A stretch of 64,000 nucleotides of DNA from Dorea longicatena (GTDB lineage Bacteria > Bacillota > Clostridia > Lachnospirales > Lachnospiraceae), in the NCBI RefSeq assembly GCF_025150085.1, contig NZ_CP102280.1:2305001-2369000 (forward strand). The letters are read 5' to 3'. Shown one piece after another: positions 9,645 through 18,391 of the stretch. How positions within the stretch are numbered: position 1 is the first letter of the stretch; every line of letters starts with the position of its first letter. Made by a program: the position numbers and the translations under genes. The notes beneath the pieces were generated by a model. It was not told the origin of the DNA. It did not search any database and worked only from the letters and a program-made list of their open reading frames with translations.

Positions 9645-9806
9645 CTAGAACTCTATGCCTCTTCCAAGTGCATCCTTCAGATAATCTGCAACTTCTTCTA
9701 ATTTATGTACGGCCTCCATCTTCTCTTCAAACTCGTCCCCGACAGATTCTTTATTAATAAGTGCCTGTTGGATTTTCTTTACATCTTTAATCAAATTCTC
9801 TGTCAT
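9645..9806 (-). CDS. Small 53-aa helical protein coupled to the HAD gene
   Basis: ATG at 9806, TAG at 9647-9645, with AAGGGGG before the start. The product is 53 aa, highly charged, and probably entirely helical (MTENLIKDVKKIQQALINKE at the start, then EFEEKMEAVHKLEEVADYLK). Its stop is 1 base from the HAD start, so it is probably the first gene of that operon. No function is recognised. An alternative is a non-conserved leader ORF, but the open frame and the coupling argue for a real gene. Confidence 0.6.
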   Translation of the reverse strand: MTENLIKDVKKIQQALINKESVGDEFEEKMEAVHKLEEVADYLKDALGRGIEF

Positions 9807-9957
9807 ATCAAAAGCCCCCTTTTTATTATCTTGCAGGAAATTTACTTTCCGATAATCGATTTATCCTAATGTATATATTATGATTATAGCATAATTTTTT
9901 TACTATTCTCTGAAATTATGTTACATTTTAATTAATTTTTACATATTATCATTTTTT

Positions 9958-10899
9958 TCAGATTTGTTCATGCATCATTCTGATAAATTCCTCCATCACA
10001 CGTGTTTTGTACTTGTGTGTTTTGTAGTAAAAGAAGACTTTTCTCTTCGCTTCTTCTCCGTCTAATTTATAATACACCAGGTTTTCAAATGCCGGGAGCT
10101 GGCTTACCAGGATATCACTGATGAATGTTGCTCCAAGCTGCGTAGACGAGGCCATATATGCTGTCGACTGCTGATTGAATTCCAACACGATATTGGGCTT
10201 AAATCCGACGTTTCGGCACAGCCTGTCTCCTCTGGTTCTGGTATCATTTCCCTGTGTCAGCATAATAAACGGAAGATCCGCAAATCTCCCTAACGGAACT
10301 GCCGGATATTTCTGGTTCAGATAATTTTTATTTTTGATATTCTTATAAGAAAGCTGATACATTCCCAGTTCTTCATTTACGGCAAAATGTTTTGGAACCG
10401 CAAGTAATATATTTTCTTCGCAATATAATTCTTTATTATATAGAATACTGTCATAGTGATAATTATCAATGACAAAATCCAGCGCATTACTGCCCAGCAT
10501 TTCTTCCAGTTCGGCTGTATTCCCCTCTATCAGCTGAATATGTACATCCGGAAATTTCTGATTAAATTGGGTGATCAGAGACGGTACCACATATGCGGCA
10601 AACAGCGTACTTGCTCCTACTGCAAGATTCCCCGTCTTCAGACCCGCCAGGTCATTGATGTAATTCTCTACCCGTTGTTCGATCTGGGTGATCTCCTCCG
10701 CTGCCTCAATATATACTTTTCCGACCTCTGTAAGCTGAAGCGGTGTTGTACTTCTGTCAAATAACGGTTCCCCGATAATCTCTTCAATCTTTTTGATCCT
10801 TGCACTCAAAGACGGCTGACTGATGTACAGATTCTGTGCCGCTTTGGTAAAACTTCTTTCTTTATACACTTCATAAACATATTTTTTCCATACAAACAT
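9958..10899 (-). CDS. LysR-family transcriptional regulator
   Basis: 313 aa. N-terminal helix-turn-helix SFTKAAQNLYISQPSLSARIKKIE (about residues 15-40), then a LysR substrate-binding domain of periplasmic-binding type. It is divergent from alaA, a common layout in which the regulator controls both genes from the shared 204-base gap. That gap holds a CTTATA-N13-TATAAG inverted repeat. The effector is unknown. Confidence 0.9.
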   Translation of the reverse strand: MFVWKKYVYEVYKERSFTKAAQNLYISQPSLSARIKKIEEIIGEPLFDRSTTPLQLTEVGKVYIEAAEEITQIEQRVENYINDLAGLKTGNLAVGASTLFAAYVVPSLITQFNQKFPDVHIQLIEGNTAELEEMLGSNALDFVIDNYHYDSILYNKELYCEENILLAVPKHFAVNEELGMYQLSYKNIKNKNYLNQKYPAVPLGRFADLPFIMLTQGNDTRTRGDRLCRNVGFKPNIVLEFNQQSTAYMASSTQLGATFISDILVSQLPAFENLVYYKLDGEEAKRKVFFYYKTHKYKTRVMEEFIRMMHEQI

Positions 10900-10965
10900 A
10901 CACGTAACCTCCCATATCCTGCTATCATCTGTTTCCTCTTTTCACATGACAGCTATAGTCAGACT

Positions 10966-11073
10966 CTTATAATTGTTATAACACTATAAGTATTGGATTC
11001 TCTGTCCACACGGACGTATCATTATATTAATGAAACAATTATTCCAATATGAATTTGGGGTTTATTGGAATAA
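10966..11073. promoter_or_regulatory. LysR/alaA divergent control region
   Basis: The 204-base gap holds CTTATA-N13-TATAAG (10966-10990), which fits a T-N11-A LysR box. An 11-bp perfect inverted repeat TTATTCCAATA / TATTGGAATAA (11039-11049, 11063-11073) lies in the alaA leader, about 30 bases before its start. The second could be an operator or an RNA hairpin. Assignment is by position and symmetry only. Confidence 0.4.
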
Positions 11074-11103
11074 AGATAAAATAATAAAGCGGGGAATAAA
11101 ATT

Positions 11104-12321
11104 ATGAAACCAATCGTACGCGCCGGGCGCATGAAACCAGTACACTCTGATATCCGTGGTCCATTATTCGTAGAAGCTATGAAACGCCAGAAACAGGGGA
11201 TCGATATCTTAAAATTAAATACCGGGAATCCTGCAACCTTTGGCTTTTGTCTGCCTGACAGCATCAAAAACGCTCTGATGGAACACATGCAGGACGGTGT
11301 CGGCTACTGTGACTTCAAAGGAATGCCTCAGGCAAGACAGGCAATCTGTGATTATGAGACCAGTAAAGGTATCAAAGGTATCACATCAGATGATGTATTC
11401 ATCGGTAACGGTGTCAGCGAAGTGGTATCTTTCGCCTTAACACCTTTGTTAAATGATGGAGATGAGGTCCTAGTTCCTTCTCCAAGCTACTCCCTCTGGG
11501 GAAATTCCATATATCTTGAAGGTGGAAAACCGGTCTTCTATACCTGTGATGAAAAAGCCAACTGGTATCCTGATATCAAGGATATCAGGTCTAAGATCAC
11601 AGATAAAACTAAAGCAATCGTTATCATCAATCCGAATAACCCGACCGGTGTACTCTATCCAAAGGAACTCCTTCTTGAGATCATCCAGATTGCAAGAGAA
11701 TCCGGACTTCTGATCTTTGCAGATGAGATCTATGACCGCCTCGTTATGGATGGCAAACAGCACATCTCTCTTGCTTCACTGACAGAGGATGTTCCGGTCA
11801 TTACATTAAACGGTCTGTCCAAATCACACTGTCTGTGCGGATACCGCTGCGGATGGATGGTCATCAGCGGTCCAAGAGAACTGACCGAAGATTACAGACA
11901 GGGCATCATCCAGTTAACATCTCTGCGTCTGTGCGCCAATACCATGGCACAGATCGTCATCCCTGCAGCTCTTGATGATATGGAGACACCTGCTTCTATG
12001 GTCCGGCCGGGCGGCAGAATCTATGAGCAGCGTGAAGCAACCGTTCGTGAACTTGAGAAGATCGACGGTCTGTCATTTGTAAAAAATGACGCTGCATTCT
12101 ATGTCTTCCCGAAACTGGACGTGAAGAAATTCAACATCACCAATGACAAGCAATTTGCTCATGATCTGCTGGATGCCACCAATATTCTGCTCGTTCCGGG
12201 CAGTGGATTCGACTGGAAAGATCCGGATCATTTCCGTATTGTCATGCTTCCGCAGGCAGATATCTTAAGTGATGCGATTCGCCGGATGGGAACATTCCTT
12301 GACGGATATAAGCAGAAATAA
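11104..12321 (+). CDS. alaA: Alanine aminotransferase AlaA-type (PLP)
   Basis: 405 aa, fold type I aminotransferase. Near the N-terminus DIRGP then LKLNTGNPATFGF matches E. coli AlaA closely (DIRGP, LNIGNPAPFGF). Other shared motifs are YCDFKGMPQAR, IINPNNPTG, FADEIYD and the PLP lysine Lys240 in NGLSKS. It converts pyruvate plus glutamate to alanine plus 2-oxoglutarate in the cytoplasm. It stands alone opposite a LysR regulator, which probably controls it. An AlaT/other pyruvate transaminase assignment cannot be excluded, but the similarity is strong along the length. Confidence 0.88.
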   Translation: MKPIVRAGRMKPVHSDIRGPLFVEAMKRQKQGIDILKLNTGNPATFGFCLPDSIKNALMEHMQDGVGYCDFKGMPQARQAICDYETSKGIKGITSDDVFIGNGVSEVVSFALTPLLNDGDEVLVPSPSYSLWGNSIYLEGGKPVFYTCDEKANWYPDIKDIRSKITDKTKAIVIINPNNPTGVLYPKELLLEIIQIARESGLLIFADEIYDRLVMDGKQHISLASLTEDVPVITLNGLSKSHCLCGYRCGWMVISGPRELTEDYRQGIIQLTSLRLCANTMAQIVIPAALDDMETPASMVRPGGRIYEQREATVRELEKIDGLSFVKNDAAFYVFPKLDVKKFNITNDKQFAHDLLDATNILLVPGSGFDWKDPDHFRIVMLPQADILSDAIRRMGTFLDGYKQK

Positions 12322-12356
12322 TATGAGCAGCAGTCATCCTTAAATAGTACATAGAT

Positions 12357-12427
12357 AAAATACATTCCCGGTAAAAATCCAATCTCTCTTTTTTCGTCGA
12401 TGTTTCAGTTATCTGGGAATGTATTTT
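12357..12427. terminator. Bidirectional terminator between alaA and the YitT gene
   Basis: AAAATACATTCCCGG (12357-12371) pairs with CTGGGAATGTATTTT (12413-12427) with one wobble. A/T tracts on both sides serve the two convergent genes; the right arm reaches the YitT stop codon. Confidence 0.8.
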
Positions 12428-13275
12428 TATCTGCTTTTCACTGTATTCCAGGCTCCGACTACTTCATTTACGGTACTGACTGTCACAAATGCATGTTCAT
12501 CTGTTTGGTGGATGAAAGATAATAATTTTCCATATTCATTCTTTTCTAATATCGTTACAACTTCTACATGCTCTGCATGATCCAGGCCTCCATATGCCGG
12601 ATAAATCGTCGCACCTCTGCGTAATTCCTTCACAATATAATTCTGAATTTTTTCATGCTCCTTTGAAAGAATGGATACTTTCTTACGCACATGGAATCCA
12701 TCACAGAACCGGTCTAATACCTGACCGTAGATCAACGTACCAACAAGACTTATTACCATTGTCTCCCGATCATATACAAAGATCGCTGCCATCGATATGA
12801 GCACACCTATGATCGTAATACTCTGTCCTATTTTAAATCCAAGATACTTATTGATCAACTTCGCAACAATATCAATTCCCCCGCTGGATGCATTCATGTT
12901 AAATAAGACGGCCTGTCCTGCGCCAACCACGATCATGAAGCATACCAGATCGATCACGATATTCCCGGACAAGGATTCCACATGCGGAGTCAGTATCTCA
13001 AAAATCCTCAGATACATCGGAAGCATAAGTGATGCAAGAACGGTCTTCACACCGAATTCCCTGCCGATAAAAATATACCCTATGACCAACAGTATCATAT
13101 TTAAGACAAATGTAATTGTCGATACCGGTAACGGAATGATCTTTACCAGAACAAGAACCAGTCCTGACAGACTTCCAAGCACCAGATTATTTGGCATCAT
13201 TTCATAATATACAGCTGCCGACATTAAGAACATGCCGCCCAGCATCATAATAAATTCTTTTTTTGTTATCTTCAT
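12427..13275 (-). CDS. YitT-family membrane protein (DUF161-DUF2179)
   Basis: 282 aa. Five to six hydrophobic helices fill the first 190 residues, with the conserved FNMNASSGGIDIVAKLINKYLG segment. A cytoplasmic DUF2179 domain follows (RGATIYPAYGGLDHAEHVEVV). This is the widespread Firmicutes YitT family, of unknown transport function. The start is set at 13275 because AAGGAA lies 7 bases before it; a frame extending 11 codons further upstream lacks a ribosome site. Confidence 0.85.
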   Translation of the reverse strand: MKITKKEFIMMLGGMFLMSAAVYYEMMPNNLVLGSLSGLVLVLVKIIPLPVSTITFVLNMILLVIGYIFIGREFGVKTVLASLMLPMYLRIFEILTPHVESLSGNIVIDLVCFMIVVGAGQAVLFNMNASSGGIDIVAKLINKYLGFKIGQSITIIGVLISMAAIFVYDRETMVISLVGTLIYGQVLDRFCDGFHVRKKVSILSKEHEKIQNYIVKELRRGATIYPAYGGLDHAEHVEVVTILEKNEYGKLLSFIHQTDEHAFVTVSTVNEVVGAWNTVKSR

Positions 13276-13306
13276 TTCATTCTTCCTTAATTCAATATTT
13301 CCGCAC

Positions 13307-13350
13307 AAAGATGTACTCCTCTTTTTTTGTGCAAAGAGGAGTACATCTTT
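13307..13350. terminator. Perfect 18-bp hairpin between the POT and YitT genes
   Basis: AAAGATGTACTCCTCTTT (13307-13324) and its exact complement (13333-13350) surround an 8-base loop. It lies downstream of the POT transporter stop and 32 bases before the YitT start. The T-run after it is on the plus strand, so on the minus strand it is a weak terminator or a leader structure of the YitT gene. Confidence 0.55.
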
Positions 13351-13428
13351 TTCTGAAGGGTGTCTATGCCTAAATCTGTTTCAGGCATATCTATACAATT
13401 ATCATTGTTTTTATCCAGCACCCGGCGG

Positions 13429-14778
13429 TTAGTCCACCAATGCCGATAATTTCTTGTCCAGAGCTATCATGATCAGTGCCGCTGCAAACGATACAACCGC
13501 AACTCCAATACATGCTACTTTGAATTCAATCTTTCCGCCAAACAGCAGTCCATATACCGGACCATAACTCTTTGCTGCGATAAATGTTGCAAATCCCCAT
13601 ACTGACATCATAACAGCCAGATAACGGCTCGGTGAATATTTACTGATAAATGAATGCCCCAGTGGTGAGAAGAACATCTCTCCCATTGTCAGAAGGAAGG
13701 CAAATACGATCAGCCATAACACACTTGCCTTTTCCCCACCACGCATGATATCAATTGCTGCGTAGAAGAGATATCCGACACCGATGATTGCAATTCCAAG
13801 TCCGGTCTTTCTGAACAGACTCATATCCCCCTGCGGTCTTGCCGCCAGTTTCTTCCATAATTCCGCTGTTACAGGTCCCAGGATAACACAGAACAGTGAG
13901 TTGGCTGCATCAAACCATGTAGACGGTACCTGATAACCTGCTACTACCCAGTCCATATTCTCTGCCCAGTAGAAATATACCGGCATATATCCCAGATACC
14001 AGAATATCCAGAATACGATGGAGAATAACGAAGCTACAAAGATTGCACCGATACGTTTCTTCTCGATCGTTGTAAGCGGCTGCTTTGTTCCTGTCTCTTC
14101 TTTTTTCTTTGCCTCTGCTGCTTTTTCCTCTTCTGTCAGAGTCTTCTTGAATGGAAGCTTTCCAAGATCACCTAAGAATCTCCAGCACACAAAGATATAC
14201 CAGAGTCCTCCGAGAACCATCATCAATGCTGCCATCTTAAAGCATGGTGCAAATCCAAGCACACCATCTTTTGCAAATACATCCTTATACAGGATTCCCA
14301 CCAGGAATGTTCCGATGAATGCACCCACATTTACCAGTGTATAACGCATCGAAAATGCCGGATCCATCTGTGATTTGTCCGTGATAACACGTCCGATGAT
14401 CGCACCGTTTTTGAATAATGCAAGTCCCAGGCTTACCAGGAAGATCATCGCATATACTCCGGCAGAACTCTTTGCGATTCCTCCGGTGAAATATCCTGCC
14501 GCAGCAATAAACATACCAACCGGTGTCGTATATCTCGCACCGATATACTTATCTACGATCACTGCCCCAAACAGTGGAAGCAGATAAGAAAATGCGGTCA
14601 GATTTGACTGCATATTGGCAGCCACTGTATCCGAAAGTCCGAGTCCTCCGGTTGCAACCGAAGCAGTTACAAAAATCAAAATCAGCGAACGTCCCAGATA
14701 ATATGCCAGACGTTCAAAAATCTCTGTACAGGCACATACCCAGAACGCTGCCGGAAAGCCTTCCTTTTTTGTCTCCAT
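13429..14778 (-). CDS. POT-family di/tripeptide:proton symporter
   Basis: 449 aa, about 12-14 membrane spans. The opening FWVCACTEIFERLAYYLGR is the ExxER-type motif of proton-dependent oligopeptide transporters (PTR2/DtpT), here as EIFER. A charged loop GKLPFKKTLTEEEKAAEAKK lies mid-protein. It imports small peptides, which the neighbouring aminopeptidases would hydrolyse. It is preceded by an M18 aminopeptidase on the same strand (93-base gap). Confidence 0.88.
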   Translation of the reverse strand: METKKEGFPAAFWVCACTEIFERLAYYLGRSLILIFVTASVATGGLGLSDTVAANMQSNLTAFSYLLPLFGAVIVDKYIGARYTTPVGMFIAAAGYFTGGIAKSSAGVYAMIFLVSLGLALFKNGAIIGRVITDKSQMDPAFSMRYTLVNVGAFIGTFLVGILYKDVFAKDGVLGFAPCFKMAALMMVLGGLWYIFVCWRFLGDLGKLPFKKTLTEEEKAAEAKKKEETGTKQPLTTIEKKRIGAIFVASLFSIVFWIFWYLGYMPVYFYWAENMDWVVAGYQVPSTWFDAANSLFCVILGPVTAELWKKLAARPQGDMSLFRKTGLGIAIIGVGYLFYAAIDIMRGGEKASVLWLIVFAFLLTMGEMFFSPLGHSFISKYSPSRYLAVMMSVWGFATFIAAKSYGPVYGLLFGGKIEFKVACIGVAVVSFAAALIMIALDKKLSALVD

Positions 14779-14870
14779 ATTCTTTTCCCCACTTTTTTCT
14801 AAATTCAGTCCTTACTTTTTATGTACTTTTATTTTCTCTTCCTTATTTTGTACATATATCCTTGTCTGTC

Positions 14871-16271
14871 TTATTTTATATCTTTCAAGAATGCTTTATA
14901 TCCTCTGTAAGCTTCATAAATATCAGCCTTACTTGTCACTTCATACGGTGCATGCATAGAAAGTACAGCAACACCGCTGTCAATGACATTCATGCCATAA
15001 TTTGCCATGATATATGCAATGGTTCCGCCGCCCCCAAGATCGACTCTTCCCATCTCCGCTGTCTGGAATCCGACTTCGTTATTGTCTAATACCTGACGCA
15101 CTTTTGCGATATATTCCGCATTGGCATCGTTACTGTTATTTTTTCCGCGGCTTCCGGTAAATTTATTAAATACCAGACCTCTTCCAAAGTATGCTGTATT
15201 CTTTTTCTCAAATGCATCTGCATACAATGGATCAAATGCTGCACTTACATCAGAAGAAAGCATATAAGAATTTCTCAGAGCTCTTCTGACTTTTAACGGA
15301 TTGCCATCTTCGGTAAGTGCCATCAGTTCTGCCACATAATCTTCAAAGAATCTGGAATGCATACCTGTTGCCCCAACGCTTCCGATCTCTTCTTTATCTA
15401 CCAGAATACAACAGCTTGTTCTTTCCGGATTCTCTGTTTCCAGCATTGCAAATAATGAAGTAAAAGCACAGACCCTGTCATCCTGTCCATATCCGATCAC
15501 CATACTTCTGTCCAGTCCGCAGTCTCTTGCCTTTCCTGCCGGCACGATCTCCAGTTCTGCTGAGAGAAAATCTTCCTCTTCCATATCAAGATTCTCCTTT
15601 AAGAACTGTACTACGGCTGCCTTTACCAGCTCTTTTTCTTCTTTTTCTAACTCATCATTGCCTGTAAGCGGCTTTGTTGCAACGAGGATATCCAATCCTT
15701 CCCCTTCGACTACCACGCCCGCCTTTTTCTCAATCTGCTGCTGTGACAGATGGATCAGAAGATCTGAAATCACAAGTACCGGATCATCTTCCTTTTCCCC
15801 AATAATAATGTCCTGCACTGTTCCGTCTTTTTTTGCAATCGTTCCATGGATTGCAAGCGGAATTGTAACCCACTGATATTTCTTGATCCCACCATAGTAA
15901 TGCGTATCCAGATATGCCATATCACTGTCTTCATATAATGGATTCTGCTTTACATCTATTCTTGGTGAATCAATGTGTGCTCCAAGAATATTCATACCTT
16001 CTTCTAACGGTTTCTTACCGAGCTGGAACATTACAAACGCTTTCCCCATGCAGTCTGCATACACCTTATCCCCGGTTTTTAAAGTGGTTCCCTCAGAAAT
16101 ACAATCTTCCAGATTCTTATATCCCCATGCATCTGCCATCTTCTTTCCAAGCTTTACACATTCACGCTCTGTCTTTCCGATATCTAGACATTCTTTATAG
16201 CGGACACTCAGCTCTTCTAATTCTTTCTGCTGAATTTCTGTGTATTCTTTCCACATATTTTTTCGCTGCAT
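14871..16271 (-). CDS. M18 aminopeptidase (ApeA/aminopeptidase I type)
   Basis: 466 aa cytoplasmic metallopeptidase. M18 landmarks are visible: NILGAHIDSPRIDVK (first metal ligand His), VDKEEIGSVGATG (catalytic Glu pair), SSDVSAAFDPLY, and a C-terminal MHAPYEVTSKAD (last His ligand). It probably binds two zinc or cobalt ions and removes N-terminal residues. Together with the POT transporter and two further peptidases it forms a peptide-use island. Exact specificity (aspartyl or general) cannot be read. Confidence 0.9.
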   Translation of the reverse strand: MQRKNMWKEYTEIQQKELEELSVRYKECLDIGKTERECVKLGKKMADAWGYKNLEDCISEGTTLKTGDKVYADCMGKAFVMFQLGKKPLEEGMNILGAHIDSPRIDVKQNPLYEDSDMAYLDTHYYGGIKKYQWVTIPLAIHGTIAKKDGTVQDIIIGEKEDDPVLVISDLLIHLSQQQIEKKAGVVVEGEGLDILVATKPLTGNDELEKEEKELVKAAVVQFLKENLDMEEEDFLSAELEIVPAGKARDCGLDRSMVIGYGQDDRVCAFTSLFAMLETENPERTSCCILVDKEEIGSVGATGMHSRFFEDYVAELMALTEDGNPLKVRRALRNSYMLSSDVSAAFDPLYADAFEKKNTAYFGRGLVFNKFTGSRGKNNSNDANAEYIAKVRQVLDNNEVGFQTAEMGRVDLGGGGTIAYIMANYGMNVIDSGVAVLSMHAPYEVTSKADIYEAYRGYKAFLKDIK

Positions 16272-16430
16272 CTTTTCGCTCCTCCTTTTTACTTTGCAGT
16301 CTTTCTATAAAAATAGTATCTCCGTTCACAGAATATATCCAACAAGAAAAGCGCATGTACTATAAGAAAATCTTATTTTTTTCATTGTTCTGTCAAATAT
16401 AAAATATGTATTTTCCCATTATAAAATCGC

Positions 16431-16469
16431 AAAAAATTATCGATCGTTTTTCACAATCGATAATTTTTT
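16431..16469. terminator. Bidirectional terminator after the LysR gene
   Basis: AAAAAATTATCGAT (16431-16444) pairs exactly with ATCGATAATTTTTT (16456-16469) around an 11-base loop. It ends the LysR transcript (stop 16471). Confidence 0.85.
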
Positions 16470-16470
16470 C

Positions 16471-17340
16471 TTATGAGTTCACTACATTTTTAATTTCTTC
16501 CAGAATCTCTTTTACTTTCTTTTTGTTTCTTTTTTTTCTGTAGAATGCTTTGATCACGCACTCTCCTTCATATCCCGGAAGCAGCAGCATATCTCCATCA
16601 CTATAGGAGAAATACTGACTGTCTGCCAGTGCATATCCGTCGTTAAATTCTACCTTTAATTTCATGGTATCCACATTGTCAACCAATTCTATTCCTTGTG
16701 TAAGCAACTGCGGATCATTCTTTTGTCCATTCATCATACTGCATAAATATGACTTTGTTCCATATCTGGTATAACGCTCAAGATCCTTTGCTTTAAACTC
16801 CGGCTGCTCATTTATCGATGATTCCAGTCCGATATATGCTCCGATCCGGCTGGATATCAGCGGCTTTTCTCCTATTTCATCCGGCTGCTCCAACTCATTT
16901 AGTCCGTATCCAATATAAATATCCAATGTATTTTCTCTCAGCATCCGGCTGCCTATGTAGGAATCCAGTTTACTGAAGTGGAAGTCTGCTTCGGAATGCT
17001 TATCATTAATCATCTTCTGCATCTTTGCCCAGAACAATTTGTTTATAGAACTATCGATTCCGATACGGACTACGCTGCTTTCTTTATATCTTTCTATCTC
17101 ATGCAGCATCCGTTCGTGCGTCTGCACCATCTCCCTGGCATACTCATAGACAATCTCCCCTAATTCTGTCAGGCAGATCTCACCATTGCCTCTCTCCAGC
17201 AGAGTCCCTCCCGCCATTTTTTCCAAAGAGGCGATCTGCTGACTTACTGCCGTCTGTGTTACATAATTTCTTGCTCCGGCCTTTGTAAAACTCTTGAGTT
17301 CCACTACATCCAAAAAATATTTATATTTCCAAAGACTCAT
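16471..17340 (-). CDS. LysR-family transcriptional regulator
   Basis: 289 aa. N-terminal helix-turn-helix (SFTKAGARNYVTQTAVSQQIASLE, about residues 16-40) and a LysR effector domain. The last residues are strongly basic (YRKKRNKKKVKEI). It lies within the peptide-use island and may control the neighbouring peptidase/transporter genes; this is positional inference. Confidence 0.88.
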   Translation of the reverse strand: MSLWKYKYFLDVVELKSFTKAGARNYVTQTAVSQQIASLEKMAGGTLLERGNGEICLTELGEIVYEYAREMVQTHERMLHEIERYKESSVVRIGIDSSINKLFWAKMQKMINDKHSEADFHFSKLDSYIGSRMLRENTLDIYIGYGLNELEQPDEIGEKPLISSRIGAYIGLESSINEQPEFKAKDLERYTRYGTKSYLCSMMNGQKNDPQLLTQGIELVDNVDTMKLKVEFNDGYALADSQYFSYSDGDMLLLPGYEGECVIKAFYRKKRNKKKVKEILEEIKNVVNS

Positions 17341-17668
17341 TTTGCATACTTCCTTCCGATGACTGCTTCAGATGATATATTTTTCTTTTATATCTTTTGT
17401 CGACAATCGTCAATGAGGTTGAATGTAATATACCATATATTTGTATATTTTTCAACATATTATTTGTATTTTATATCTCTTTTTGTATTTTATGCACAAC
17501 ATCTGTCATTTTAAAACCTGCTGTATGTTAAAAAGATCGTTACAGGCATCTCCTTACAACACATGACAATAAAAAAGAAATGCCTGTGTCATTACACCAA
17601 CATTTCTCTTTTTCATCCATCATTCATTTTCCCGGAATCATACTCTCCAAGATCCCTCTACGACTTCT
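17341..17668. other. 328-base intergenic region between LysR and GntR genes
   Basis: Holds the LysR promoter side, including a perfect 10-base palindrome TTGTCGACAA (17397-17406), and the 3' region of the GntR gene with a weak hairpin ACAGGCAT / ATGCCTGT (17542-17549, 17580-17587). No gene is supported here. Confidence 0.4.
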
Positions 17669-18361
17669 TTATGAAATCAGAAAGTCCAGTGAAAACTTCG
17701 TGTCTGCTTCCGTCATTCCCTGTTCTTTTAAAAGTCTGTGGATCGTACTCATATAATGATCCGACAATACCCTGCAGATTTCTTCTTTCTTCCTGCTCTT
17801 GCATGCTTCCAGCAGTTCTTTATGTATCGGATATTGTCGTGTGATTACTGCTTTTTTGTCCGATGCCAGATTATACCCCGTTACGATATTCCCATAATTC
17901 AGACTTTTCCATGCCTTATACAGACTTTTCATTCCGGTCATTCTGATCAGACAGCTGTGGAACTTATTATCATATGAAAACAGCTGATCATATTCGTCCA
18001 CATCCAGATTCTTCATGCGTTCCAGGATTTCTTCCATCTCCTGCAGCGTTTCTTCCGGTATCTTTCCTCCCAGAAGACGCACTGCCATAATCTCATAATT
18101 CGCACGCATCAGATAGATTTCAAATGATTCTTCGAATGTGATCTCTTTCACGGAACATCCGGCATTTCTTACATATTCTACCAGGCCTTCGTTCTCCAGT
18201 TCGCGCAGTGCCTCTCTGATCGGCGCACGACTGGTCTGGAATTCCTTTGCGAGTTCCTGTTCGACAATCTTCTGCCCCGGCTGCAATTCCCTGTTAATGA
18301 TCCGTTTTCTTATAATATCTACAATACTTTCACGTAATGTCTTGTATCCTAATTCTGTCAT
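17669..18361 (-). CDS. GntR/FadR-family transcriptional regulator
   Basis: 230 aa. Winged helix N-terminus (LQPGQKIVEQELAKEFQTSRAPIREALRELENEGLVEYV, residues about 22-60) and a helical FCD ligand domain. It starts 30 bases after the downstream end of the second M18 aminopeptidase, so the two may be co-transcribed, with the regulator second. The ligand is unknown. Confidence 0.88.
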   Translation of the reverse strand: MTELGYKTLRESIVDIIRKRIINRELQPGQKIVEQELAKEFQTSRAPIREALRELENEGLVEYVRNAGCSVKEITFEESFEIYLMRANYEIMAVRLLGGKIPEETLQEMEEILERMKNLDVDEYDQLFSYDNKFHSCLIRMTGMKSLYKAWKSLNYGNIVTGYNLASDKKAVITRQYPIHKELLEACKSRKKEEICRVLSDHYMSTIHRLLKEQGMTEADTKFSLDFLIS

Positions 18362-18391
18362 AACTTCTGTTATCCTGTCTTATTTTTCTAA

